From Janthinobacterium rivuli (GTDB lineage Bacteria; Pseudomonadota; Gammaproteobacteria; Burkholderiales; Burkholderiaceae_D), in the NCBI RefSeq assembly GCF_029690045.1, contig NZ_CP121464.1, positions 2,728,001 through 2,792,000 on the forward strand: a stretch of DNA of 64,000 nucleotides. Reading direction: 5' to 3'. The position numbers were made by a program, and so were the translations under genes. The notes below the pieces were generated by a model. It worked only from the letters and a program-made list of their open reading frames with translations, was not told the origin of the DNA and did not search any database. Of the stretch, positions 9,114 through 17,028 are shown piece after piece (within the stretch, counting starts at the first letter, position 1; every line of letters begins with the position of its first letter).

Positions 9114-10268
9114 TCACTTTTGCGCTGCCTTGATCATGTTGCGCGCGATGACGATCTGCTGGATCTGCGTCGTGCCCTCATAAATGCGGAACAGGCGAAC
9201 GTCGCGGTAGAAGCGTTCGGCCGCGTATTCGCTGATGTAGCCGGCGCCACCGTGGATCTGCACGGAGCGGTCAGCGACCCTGCCGCACATTTCGGAGGCG
9301 AACAGCTTGCAGCACGACGCTTCCGTCGAAATGTCTTCCTTGTTGTCGCGCCGGCGCGCCGCGTCGAGCACCATGCTGCGCGCCGCATAAATCTCCGCCT
9401 TGCTGTCGGCCAGCATGGCCTGGATCAGCTGGAATTCGGCAATCGGCTGGCCGAACTGCTGGCGCTCCATCGCGTAGGCCAGGGCGTCGGCCAGCATGCG
9501 TTCGGCTGCGCCCACGCAGACGGCGGCGATATGCAAACGCCCCTTGTCGAGCACCTTCATGGCGGTCTTGAAGCCCACGCCTTCCTTGCCGCCGATGATA
9601 TTCGCGGCCGGGACACGGCAGTTTTCAAAGATGACGTCGCAGGTATGCGCGCCTTGCTGGCCCATCTTCCTGTCGATCTTGCCTAAAGAGAGGCCCGGCG
9701 TTTCCTTTTCCACGATGAAGGCGGAAATGGCCGAGGCGCCCCGCTTGACGGGATCCGTGCGCGCCATGACGGTAAAAATGCTGGCCTCTGGCGCGTTGGT
9801 GATATAGCGCTTGCTGCCGTTGAGGATATAAAAGTCGCCATCGCGCACGGCCGTCGTGCGCAGCGACGCCGCGTCGGAACCGGATCCCGCTTCCGTCAGG
9901 GCGAAGGAGCCGATGATGTCGCCGGCGGCCAGCTTGGGCAGGTAGTATTGTTTTTGCGCTTCCGTGCCGTCGATGACGATGCCTTGCGAGCCGATGCCGT
10001 TGTTCGTGCCGATCAGCGAACGGAAGGCGGGCGAGGTGCGGGCGATCTCGAAAGCGACGCGCACTTCCTCTTCCATGCTTAGTTCCAGGCCGCCGTAGGC
10101 TTCCGGAATCGACAGACCGAACAGGCCCAGTTCGCGCATCTGCGCCACGATGGCGGGCGGGATCGTGTCCGTTTCCGCCACCAGCGCCTCGTTCGGCACC
10201 AGCACTTCGCGCACGAAACGGGCGATGCTGTCGAGCAGGATGTTCAGGGTTTCTTCGTCGCGTATCAT
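9114..10268 (-). CDS. Acyl-CoA dehydrogenase
   Basis: A 384-residue FAD flavoenzyme that makes an alpha-beta double bond in an acyl-CoA. Family motifs: FALTEAGSGSDAASLRT, YILNGSKRYITNAPEA (FAD and substrate loops), MKVLDKGRLHIAAVCVGAAERML, RQQFGQPIAEFQLIQAMLAD, and RDVRLFRIYEGTTQIQQIVIAR, whose Glu in YEGT is the usual catalytic base. It sits between the IclR gene and the acyl-CoA ligase on the same strand, so ligase and dehydrogenase probably act in turn on one imported acid. Substrate chain type cannot be read from the sequence. Confidence 0.94.
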   Translation of the reverse strand: MIRDEETLNILLDSIARFVREVLVPNEALVAETDTIPPAIVAQMRELGLFGLSIPEAYGGLELSMEEEVRVAFEIARTSPAFRSLIGTNNGIGSQGIVIDGTEAQKQYYLPKLAAGDIIGSFALTEAGSGSDAASLRTTAVRDGDFYILNGSKRYITNAPEASIFTVMARTDPVKRGASAISAFIVEKETPGLSLGKIDRKMGQQGAHTCDVIFENCRVPAANIIGGKEGVGFKTAMKVLDKGRLHIAAVCVGAAERMLADALAYAMERQQFGQPIAEFQLIQAMLADSKAEIYAARSMVLDAARRRDNKEDISTEASCCKLFASEMCGRVADRSVQIHGGAGYISEYAAERFYRDVRLFRIYEGTTQIQQIVIARNMIKAAQK

Positions 10269-10307
10269 CAGGGTCCTCGTAGGCGATGTTGAGAGGGGGC
10301 GCGCAGT

Positions 10308-11144
10308 CTAACCGCGGCCCAGGTTTTTTTCCACTGTCTTGACGAGGGCGACCAGGCGCGGCCCCAGGTCCGATTCGAGCTTTTCACGCGACAGCAAAAA
10401 GGCGGGGCCGCCGCAATTGAAGGCCATCACCTGTTCGCCATCCGCTCCCAGCATGGGCACGCCCACGGCATGCACGTCGTTCTGCCACTCGCCGGCCGAA
10501 ATGCAAAAGCCCCGGTCCTGATAATCCTTGAAACCTTGTTCGATGCCGGCCTTGATGCGCGGCCAGCGTTCCGTCTCGTGCACCCTGGCGTGGTCCATCA
10601 GGTAGTCGCGCTCGGCCTGCGGCAGGATGCACAGCAGGGCTTTGCCCATGGCCGTCGTCATCAGGGGGATGCGCGAGCCGACATCGAGGCGCAGGGTGAC
10701 GTTGGCGCTGCTGCGGCACGTCTCCACGTAGACCATGCTGAGGCGGTCGCGCGTGCCCAGCGACACGGACGCTTGCGCATGTTCGGCCAGTTCCTCCATC
10801 AGCGGGCGCGCCATCTTGCGCACGTCGAGGTTCGACAGCATGCGGTAGCCGAGGGCCAGCACGCCGGCGCCCAGCTGGTATTTGCCCAGGCTGTCCGAGT
10901 AATTGAGGTAGCCGAGTTTGGTGAGCGTGTAGGTGAGGCGTGAAATCGTCGGTTTCGGGATGCCCGTGCGCTTGGCCATGTCCGCGTTCGACAGATAGAC
11001 TTCGCCGGGACGGAAGCAACGCAGCACTTCCAGCCCGCGCGCCAGCGCGTTGACGAACTGGCGGTCCTTGCCTTCCTCGTCATCGCCAAAGACGATGAGT
11101 TCCGGATCTGCCGCGGTCTGAATATTTGTCATATTTGCATTCAT
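10308..11144 (-). CDS. IclR family transcriptional regulator
   Basis: A 278-residue regulator. The winged HTH at about residues 28-88 reads RQFVNALARGLEVLRCF then NADMAKRTGIPKPTISRLTYTLTKLGYL; the C-terminal two-thirds is the IclR effector-binding domain (VETCRSSANVTLRLDVGSRIPLMTTAMGKALL, ending with CISAGEWQNDVHAVGVPM). The form resembles the PcaR/PobR group controlling aromatic and carboxylic acid catabolism. It heads the minus-strand cluster, 39 bp before the acyl-CoA dehydrogenase, and is likely its regulator (inference from position). A first-position overlap with its own leader is not seen; the alternative start MTNIQ is possible. Confidence 0.92.
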   Translation of the reverse strand: MNANMTNIQTAADPELIVFGDDEEGKDRQFVNALARGLEVLRCFRPGEVYLSNADMAKRTGIPKPTISRLTYTLTKLGYLNYSDSLGKYQLGAGVLALGYRMLSNLDVRKMARPLMEELAEHAQASVSLGTRDRLSMVYVETCRSSANVTLRLDVGSRIPLMTTAMGKALLCILPQAERDYLMDHARVHETERWPRIKAGIEQGFKDYQDRGFCISAGEWQNDVHAVGVPMLGADGEQVMAFNCGGPAFLLSREKLESDLGPRLVALVKTVEKNLGRG

Positions 11145-11306
11145 TTTCAGGCTCCCTGGAAATCAGTTTGCCTAGTCAAATGGGACGTGTCAATCGTTTT
11201 GTGAAACATTCGTTCGCACAGCGAAATGGTGCGGTGCATGAAATTGTGCATGAATTTTTCCCGGAAAATTGACCTGCGCAGCGGTTTGTGGCCTTGTCGC
11301 TTGAGC

Positions 11307-11334
11307 ATCGTTATATACGTCTGTATATTGCGCT
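11307..11334 (+). promoter_or_regulatory. Putative ModE (molybdate-responsive) box 1
   Basis: ATCGTTATATA (11307-11317), 6 nt, then TATATTGCGCT (11324-11334). This fits the ModE box I know from proteobacteria, ATCGnTATATA, 6-7 nt, TATATnnCGAT, with the left half complete and the right half partly degenerate. It lies 96 bp before the TonB receptor start. ModE-molybdate usually represses uptake genes from such sites. Whether the genome has modE cannot be seen here. Confidence 0.6.
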
Positions 11335-11383
11335 GTTGGATGGCGGCCGCCGCATGCGTGGCCGATTTTGTATTTTTTTGCAT

Positions 11384-11411
11384 ATCGCTATATAAAGCGA
11401 TATATAACGAG
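11384..11411 (+). promoter_or_regulatory. Putative ModE (molybdate-responsive) box 2
   Basis: ATCGCTATATA (11384-11394), 6 nt, then TATATAACGAG (11401-11411): only the last base departs from the symmetrical ModE consensus. It lies 18 bp before the ATG of the TonB receptor, where binding would block transcription or the ribosome site. It also contains a nested perfect inverted repeat, ATATCGCT (11382-11389) and AGCGATAT (11396-11403). Confidence 0.65.
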
Positions 11412-11429
11412 AAAGAAAGATTAACGACG

Positions 11430-13403
11430 ATGTTGAAACAGGTAATGGCAGGCGCCGTGATGCTGGCGCTGGCGCAGCAGGCCGCCGGCAAGGAAGACGC
11501 GGATGCGGCGGCGCCGTTCGTGCTGGGCACGGTAACGGTGGTCGGCCAGCGCGAGCAGGCGGGGCAGATGGAACAGCAGGTGGGATCGCAAGTGAGCCGC
11601 GCCCAGATGCGCCGCTTTAACCGCGATAACGTGGGCGACGCCTTGAATCTGCTGTCCGGCGTGTCGCTGTCGACGAATACGCGCAACGAAAAAACCATCG
11701 CCATCCGCGGCTTTGATGCGCGCCAGGTGCCGCTGTACATCGACGGTATTCCCGTCTACGTGCCGTACGACGGCTACGTCGATTTCAACCGCTTCACGAC
11801 GAGCGACCTGGCGGCCATCCAGGTGGCGAAAGGGTTCAGCTCCGTGGCGTACGGCGCCAATACCCTGGGCGGCGCCATCAACCTGGTGTCGCGCAAGCCG
11901 ACGGCGTTGACGGAAGGCGATGTGTCCGTGGGTTTCGGCTCGGGCAGCGAACGCCAGGTGTCGGCTAACGTGGGCACGAACCAGGGCCTGTGGTATCTGC
12001 AGGCGGGCGTGTCGTATATCGACAGCGACGGCTTTCCCCTGTCGTCCGATTTCCGCCCGACGGTCACGGAAGATGGCGGCATGCGTAACAACTCATATCG
12101 CAAGGATCACAAGCTGTCGTTCAAGGTGGGTTACACACCTGTGGTTGGTGATGAGTATGCCCTCAGCTACTACAAGCAGCATGGCGAAAAGGGCCAGCCG
12201 CCATCGACGAATCCCGTCGGCGCGCGCTACTGGCAATGGCCGTACTGGAACAAGGAAAGCGTGTATTTCGTCTCGCAGACGCGCTTGGGCGAAGCCGAGC
12301 GTTTGAAACTGCGCCTGTACCACGACAGCTACGACAATGAAATCACGTCCTACACGAACGGCAGCTACGGCACCCTCAAGGCGAGTGGCCAGGGCAGCGT
12401 GAGCGGTGGGCGCAGCATCTATAACGACCGCACGAATGGCGGCCAGGTGGAACTCGAATCGTTCCGCCTGGCCGCGCACAGCCTGCGTTTTGTGGCCAGC
12501 TACAAGGCCGATGAACACCAGGAGCTCGATGCCAAGGGCGTGCGCACCACCTGGTACAAGGATGCCCTGTGGACCCTGGGCGCGGAAGACAGCATCGCCC
12601 TCAATGCGGCGACGGAACTGTCGCTGGGCGTGTCGCGCAATGCACTGCGCCCCGACACCGTCTACAGCGCCGGCAACGCCTACACCTTGCCGGAGAATCA
12701 GTCGGCCACCGACTTGCAGGCGGGCCTGTTCCATCAATTGCATCCCGAGGCGAAGGTATATGCCACCGTGGCGCGCAAGTCGCGCCTGCCGACCCTGAAG
12801 GATCGCTACTCGCAGCGCCTGGGCACGTATATCGAAAATCCGGCCCTGCGTGCGGAACAGGCGATCAACTATGAGCTGGGGTATCAAGGAAACGTGGAGG
12901 GCGCCAGCCTGGAAGCGGCGCTGTTCTACAGCGATGTGAAGGACAAGATCCAGAGCGTGGCGAACGTGGCGGGCGTGCGTGCGCAGATGCGCAACGCGGG
13001 CAGGGCGCATATCAGCGGCGTGGAACTGGGCTTGCGCGGGCGCGCCGGCGCATGGCTGGACTGGGGCGGCAACTACACCTACACGGACATGCAGAACGTC
13101 AGCGACCGCGCCATGCGCCTGACGGATGTGCCGCGCCACAAGCTGACGGCGCATGCCGTGCTGCACGCTTCGCGCCAGATCGACGTGGTGGCCATCGCGG
13201 AATCGAACAGCGGGCGCTGGGTGTCGAACACCCTGGAACTCGGTGGATTTGCGACGCTGAACCTGAAGGCCGTGGTCCGGCTCTTGCCAGCCTTGACCCT
13301 GGAAGCGGGCGTGAGCAACCTGGCTGACCGCAATTACGCGCTGGCCGACGGTTTCCCCAGCGCGGGCCGCACGTGGCTGGCCAATGCGCAATACCAGTTC
13401 TGA
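11430..13403 (+). CDS. TonB-dependent outer-membrane receptor, probably ModE-controlled
   Basis: A 657-residue TonB-dependent transporter. I start it at ATG 11430, which gives a short signal peptide (MLKQVMAGAVMLALAQQAAG); the longer open frame upstream runs through the operator region. A TonB-box-like FVLGTVTVVGQR follows, then the plug domain (GDALNLLSGVSLSTNTRNEK, AIRGFDARQVPLYIDGIPV, SVAYGANTLGGAINLVSRKP) and a beta-barrel ending in the C-terminal Phe of NAQYQF. Two ModE-like boxes stand in front of it and a molybdopterin-fold secreted protein follows 30 bp later. I infer a molybdenum-related ligand (molybdate, tungstate or a chelate). Ordinary siderophore receptors of this size look similar, so the ligand is unproven. 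Confidence 0.9.
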   Translation: MLKQVMAGAVMLALAQQAAGKEDADAAAPFVLGTVTVVGQREQAGQMEQQVGSQVSRAQMRRFNRDNVGDALNLLSGVSLSTNTRNEKTIAIRGFDARQVPLYIDGIPVYVPYDGYVDFNRFTTSDLAAIQVAKGFSSVAYGANTLGGAINLVSRKPTALTEGDVSVGFGSGSERQVSANVGTNQGLWYLQAGVSYIDSDGFPLSSDFRPTVTEDGGMRNNSYRKDHKLSFKVGYTPVVGDEYALSYYKQHGEKGQPPSTNPVGARYWQWPYWNKESVYFVSQTRLGEAERLKLRLYHDSYDNEITSYTNGSYGTLKASGQGSVSGGRSIYNDRTNGGQVELESFRLAAHSLRFVASYKADEHQELDAKGVRTTWYKDALWTLGAEDSIALNAATELSLGVSRNALRPDTVYSAGNAYTLPENQSATDLQAGLFHQLHPEAKVYATVARKSRLPTLKDRYSQRLGTYIENPALRAEQAINYELGYQGNVEGASLEAALFYSDVKDKIQSVANVAGVRAQMRNAGRAHISGVELGLRGRAGAWLDWGGNYTYTDMQNVSDRAMRLTDVPRHKLTAHAVLHASRQIDVVAIAESNSGRWVSNTLELGGFATLNLKAVVRLLPALTLEAGVSNLADRNYALADGFPSAGRTWLANAQYQF

Positions 13404-13433
13404 TTTTTTGATCGTTCCATGAAAGGACACAGC

Positions 13434-13970
13434 ATGTTGAAGAAAATATTCGCCGGTTTTGCTTCGGCCTCGTTGCTGGTGGCGGCGCCCGCGTGGGCCG
13501 ACCCGGCGCCGGCGCGCGACAATATGAGCCACGCGCTGACCGTCACGGGCATGGTGGAAACGCCCTTGACCCTGAAGGTGGCCGACCTGCGCCAGCTGCC
13601 GCCGGCCAACGGCGGGGAAATCGCTGTCACGCGCCACAATGGCGACAAGGCAGAGACCATCACCAGTTACAAAGGCGTGCGCCTGCGCGACATCCTCGGC
13701 AAGGCGGTGCTCGATGCACCGGGCCACAACGACGTCAAGAAGCTCGCCATCATCGCCACCGCCACCGATGGCTACGCGGTGGTGTTTTCCTGGGGCGAGC
13801 TGTATAACTCTCCGGCCGGCGAAGGCATCATCGTCTACTACGAAAAAAACGGCAAGGCGCTCGACGAGAACGATGGCGAGATCGCGCTGATCTCGGCGAA
13901 GGATATTCGCACGGGGCCGCGCCATGTGAAGTGGCTGAACGGTATCGAGGTGCGCAAGCTGGTGGAATAA
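13434..13970 (+). CDS. Secreted molybdopterin-binding-fold protein lacking the Mo-ligating cysteine
   Basis: A 178-residue exported protein with signal peptide MLKKIFAGFASASLLVAAPA then WA. ATG 13434 is preferred over the ATG at 13419 because AAAGGA sits 6 nt before it. The mature part (LTVTGMVETPLTLKVADLRQLPP, SYKGVRLRDILGKAV, IIATATDGYAVVFSWGELYN, LISAKDIRTGPRHVKWLNGIEV) matches the oxidoreductase molybdopterin-binding domain of sulfite-oxidase type. The protein contains no cysteine at all, so it cannot hold molybdenum as sulfite oxidase does. It more likely binds a pterin, an oxyanion or a metal complex delivered by the TonB receptor, with which it forms an operon. Function is inference. 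Confidence 0.8.
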   Translation: MLKKIFAGFASASLLVAAPAWADPAPARDNMSHALTVTGMVETPLTLKVADLRQLPPANGGEIAVTRHNGDKAETITSYKGVRLRDILGKAVLDAPGHNDVKKLAIIATATDGYAVVFSWGELYNSPAGEGIIVYYEKNGKALDENDGEIALISAKDIRTGPRHVKWLNGIEVRKLVE

Positions 13971-13982
13971 GGAAGTGACAAG

Positions 13983-14016
13983 ATCGGCCGCCGTGGAGCC
14001 ATCCCCGGCGGCCGAT
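13983..14016. terminator. Hairpin terminator between convergent genes
   Basis: ATCGGCCGCCG (13983-13993) pairs perfectly with CGGCGGCCGAT (14006-14016) across a 12-nt loop and is followed by GTTCTT. It sits between the convergent molybdopterin-fold and esterase genes and may end transcription on both strands. Confidence 0.65.
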
Positions 14017-14020
14017 GTTC

Positions 14021-14950
14021 TTACCTTGCCAGTGCTTTTTTCATCGCCTGGCCCGCCACCTCGAACAATCCCCGCGCCGCTGGCGTCAAGCCCAGCATGT
14101 GCATAGCCGCATGGATCATGCCGTCAAGCTGCACGCACTCTGCCGCCACGCCATCGTCGCGCAGCCGCTGTGCGTACGTTACCCCCTCGTCATGCAGCGG
14201 GTCGTACTCGCATACCAGCACGGTTGCCGGCGGCAAGTCCTTCAGCGTACTTGCCCGCAATGGCGCCGCATAGGGTTGCGTGCCGTCGGCCGGTTCATTC
14301 AGGTACGCCGACCAGCAAAAACGCATGGCTTCCCGCGTCAGCGAATGGCCTTCCGCATGGCGCTGGTAGGACGGCGTGTCGAAGGCAAAATCAAGCGCCG
14401 GGTACAGCAGCAACTGGTGCGCCAGCGCGGGACCGGCCTGGTCGCGCGCCATCAGGGCGGCGGCTGCCGCCAGGTTGCCACCCGCGCTGTCGCCGCCCAC
14501 GGCCAGCCGCCGCGCATCGATGCCCAGCGCCGCCGCATGTTCGGCGACCCAGCACAGCGCCCGGTAAAAATCGTCGAGCGGCACGGGGAACTTGTGCTCG
14601 GGCGCCAGCCGGTAGTCGACGGAAAAGATCACGCAGCCGGTGGCGTTGGCCAGTGCGCGGCACGGGTTGTCGTACAGGTCCAGCGAGCACAGACACCATC
14701 CGCCCCCATGCGCAAAGACGATGGCGGGCAAGGGCTGGCCCGTCTCCGCGCCGGCCGGCACATAGGCGCGCACGGCCAGTGCATGCTCGCCGGGCAGCAC
14801 GTAATCCTTGACCGACGCGACGTCTTCCAATGGCCCGTGCAACTGGCGCAAGCCCGTTTCCGTGGCTGCGCGCAAGTCTGCCAGCGAGGCGGCCGGCGGC
14901 GCATCTTTTGTCTGTTCCAGCCAGGCGGCGATCAGCGGATCGAGGCTCAT
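14021..14950 (-). CDS. Alpha/beta-hydrolase esterase of the hormone-sensitive-lipase (HSL) family
   Basis: A 309-residue cytoplasmic esterase. ATG 14950-14948 overlaps the stop of the preceding hydrolase (ATGA); the longer open frame upstream is that gene's shadow. The HSL oxyanion motif appears as FAHGGGW (HGGG), the nucleophile elbow as GGDSAGGNLAAA (GDSAG), and the late catalytic segment as VCEYDPLHDEG (Asp) and DGMIHAAMHM (His). It hydrolyses short-chain esters in known relatives. It is the last gene of a three-gene minus-strand operon divergent from a TetR regulator. Confidence 0.92.
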   Translation of the reverse strand: MSLDPLIAAWLEQTKDAPPAASLADLRAATETGLRQLHGPLEDVASVKDYVLPGEHALAVRAYVPAGAETGQPLPAIVFAHGGGWCLCSLDLYDNPCRALANATGCVIFSVDYRLAPEHKFPVPLDDFYRALCWVAEHAAALGIDARRLAVGGDSAGGNLAAAAALMARDQAGPALAHQLLLYPALDFAFDTPSYQRHAEGHSLTREAMRFCWSAYLNEPADGTQPYAAPLRASTLKDLPPATVLVCEYDPLHDEGVTYAQRLRDDGVAAECVQLDGMIHAAMHMLGLTPAARGLFEVAGQAMKKALAR

Positions 14951-15813
14951 GCGTTGTTTCCTGACTTTTCTCCGGCCAGGAACGGCAGCAGATGGGCGAT
15001 GAACGCCTCCGGCTGTTCTTCCATGATGAAGTGGCCGCATTCGGCGACGATGGCGCCTTGCAAATTGTCCGCCTTGCCCTGCATGGTCAGCAGGGGCGCG
15101 TCGTTTGTCGCATGGTCGGCGCCGATGGCCAGCACCGGCATGGCCAGGCTCTTTTTCGCCCGCTCGAGGTTTTGCTTGATGGTTTCGGGAATGGCCCGGT
15201 AGTAGGCGAAGCCGGCGCGCAGGGCGCCTGGCGTGGCGTAGGCGTCCGCATACACGTCGACGGCCACCTTGTCGCGGCGGTACGACCAGCGGTCGAAGAT
15301 GAAGCGGATGTACTCGCGTTCCTTGCCCGCCGTGAGCATTTCCGGCAAGTCCAGCACCTGATTGAACATGAAGTGCCACAGGAAGATATTGTCGGACGGC
15401 GCGACAAAAATGGGCGGCGCCGGCGCCAGGCCGGGAATGACGGCTTCCGTCAGCGCCAGTTTCGTCACGGCCTGCGGGAAATCGCTGGCCAGCGCATAGC
15501 CGACCCACATGCCGATGTCGTGGCCGACCACGTCGTACTGCGCGTGGCCCAGGGCCAGCATGGCGCGGTGCAGGGTAGTTGCCACGGCGCCCGTGTCGTA
15601 GCCGCCGGCCGGTCGGTCGGAGTGGCCGCTGCCGGGCGGGTCGATGGCGACGGCCTGGTAGCCGTTGGCGGCCAGCGCCGCCATCACGTGGCGCCACGCA
15701 TACCAGGTTTGCGGCCAGCCGGGGATCAGCAGCACGGGTTTGCCTTCGCCAGCGATGACGCAATGCAGGCGCTGGCCGTCGATGCGGACGTAGTCGTGAA
15801 TGAAGTCGTTCAT
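14947..15813 (-). CDS. Alpha/beta-hydrolase with Asp nucleophile (epoxide hydrolase/haloalkane dehalogenase type)
   Basis: A 288-residue hydrolase starting at ATG 15813, with AAGGAA just upstream. LLIPGWPQTWYAWRHVM holds the HGxP-like oxyanion segment as PGWPQ. The nucleophile elbow VVGHDIGMWVGY has Asp in place of Ser, as in epoxide hydrolases and dehalogenases, and the C-terminal ECGHFIMEEQPEAF gives the catalytic His. It follows the isomerase-like gene by 13 bp and overlaps the esterase by 4 bp. Substrate unknown; epoxide hydrolase is the likelier of the two activities because no halide-binding Trp pair is evident (inference). Confidence 0.9.
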   Translation of the reverse strand: MNDFIHDYVRIDGQRLHCVIAGEGKPVLLIPGWPQTWYAWRHVMAALAANGYQAVAIDPPGSGHSDRPAGGYDTGAVATTLHRAMLALGHAQYDVVGHDIGMWVGYALASDFPQAVTKLALTEAVIPGLAPAPPIFVAPSDNIFLWHFMFNQVLDLPEMLTAGKEREYIRFIFDRWSYRRDKVAVDVYADAYATPGALRAGFAYYRAIPETIKQNLERAKKSLAMPVLAIGADHATNDAPLLTMQGKADNLQGAIVAECGHFIMEEQPEAFIAHLLPFLAGEKSGNNA

Positions 15814-15826
15814 ATGGTTTCCTTGA

Positions 15827-16888
15827 TTAGTTGTGCTGGATGCCCAGCAGAGTATGGATCTGCTCTGCGCTGACGGGGGCGCCGGCGAAGTCGTCGAAGA
15901 TCTTGTCCGTGACGGGAATGATGTGGGCATTGATGAAGGCCACGCCTTCGCGCGCGCCCACCTCCTGGTCCTTCAGGCAGCACTCCCACTCCAGGGTGGC
16001 CCAGCCCGCGTAGTCGTTCTGCGCCATCTTCGAGAAGATGGCCTTGAAGTCGACCTGGCCATCGCCGAGCGAACGGAAACGCCCGGCGCGGTTTTCCCAC
16101 GACTGGTAGCCGCCGTAAATGCCTTGCCGCCCCGTCGGATTGAACTCTGCATCTTTCACATGGAACATGCGGATATGGTCCTTGTAGATGTCGATGAATT
16201 CCAGGTAGTTCAGCTGCTGCAGCACGAAGTGGCTGGGGTCGAACAGCATCTTGCAGCGCGGATGGCGGCCCACGCGCTCGTAGAACATTTCGAAGCTGAT
16301 GCCGTCATGCAGGTCTTCGCTGGGGTGGATTTCGTAGCACAGGTTGACGCCTTGTTCCTCGCACACGTCGAGGATGGGCAGCCAGCGGCGCGCCAGTTCG
16401 TCGAAGGCCGTCTCGATCAGGCCGGGCGGACGCTGCGGGAACGGGAATAAATATGGCCAGGCGAACGAGCCAGAAAACGTGCCCATGTCGGTCAGGCCCA
16501 GGCGCTTCGAGGCCATGGCCGCCAGCTTGACTTGTTCGATGGCCCATGCCGTGCGCGCTTCCGGCTGGCCGTGCAGGTGTTCCGGCGCGAAGCTGTCGCA
16601 CAGAGCGTCGTAGGCCGGGTGCACGGCCACCAGTTGGCCGAGGATGTGCGTCGTCAGTTCACTGATGACGAGGCCATGGCCCGCCAGCATGGCGACCAGA
16701 TCGTCGCAATACTGCTGGCTGTGCGCGGCCTGCGCCACGTCGAACAGGCGCGCATCCCAGGCGGGAATCTGCAGGGCCTTGAAGCCCATGCCGGCCGCCC
16801 ACTCGGCGATGGCGGGCAGGGTGTTGAAGGGCGCCGTGTCGGCGGCGAATTGTGCCAGGTGCAGGCTCGGTCCTTGGATGGTTTTCAT
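15827..16888 (-). CDS. Sugar phosphate isomerase/epimerase family protein (TIM barrel)
   Basis: A 353-residue xylose-isomerase-like TIM-barrel protein. Barrel strands carrying the usual metal ligands are seen: NLCYEIHPSEDLHDG (Glu, His), KMLFDPSHFVLQQL (Asp, His), IRMFHVKDAEF (His, Asp) and a late WATLEWECC (Glu). Members isomerise or epimerise sugars and inositols or cleave related compounds. It is the first gene of the operon with two hydrolases. A perfect 16-bp palindrome lies 15 bp upstream of its start, making it the probable target of the divergent TetR protein. Confidence 0.9.
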   Translation of the reverse strand: MKTIQGPSLHLAQFAADTAPFNTLPAIAEWAAGMGFKALQIPAWDARLFDVAQAAHSQQYCDDLVAMLAGHGLVISELTTHILGQLVAVHPAYDALCDSFAPEHLHGQPEARTAWAIEQVKLAAMASKRLGLTDMGTFSGSFAWPYLFPFPQRPPGLIETAFDELARRWLPILDVCEEQGVNLCYEIHPSEDLHDGISFEMFYERVGRHPRCKMLFDPSHFVLQQLNYLEFIDIYKDHIRMFHVKDAEFNPTGRQGIYGGYQSWENRAGRFRSLGDGQVDFKAIFSKMAQNDYAGWATLEWECCLKDQEVGAREGVAFINAHIIPVTDKIFDDFAGAPVSAEQIHTLLGIQHN

Positions 16889-16902
16889 ATCGGCTCCTAT
16901 TG

Positions 16903-16918
16903 TTTGTCGATCGACAAA
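16903..16918. promoter_or_regulatory. 16-bp palindrome, probable TetR operator
   Basis: TTTGTCGATCGACAAA is a perfect palindrome 15 bp upstream of the isomerase-like gene, in the gap shared with the divergent TetR-family gene. Size and position fit an operator for that regulator. A candidate -10 for the TetR gene, TATACT, lies at 16994-16999. Confidence 0.6.
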
Positions 16919-17028
16919 GAATAGGCGAAATTTTCTGTTCGGTCAAGGCGGTCATGCAAAATAAATCGCGAATGCGCGGCGGGCGCCAGGCGTTATACTG
17001 GCCGCCAGTTCGTAAGCAGAGGATGAAA

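Noticed and set aside
9103..9117. GTG start at 9117 for the acyl-CoA ligase, overlapping the dehydrogenase stop
   Set aside because: AAGGAGG lies between this GTG and ATG 9102 at the right distance for the latter, so 9117 would place the ribosome site inside the coding region.
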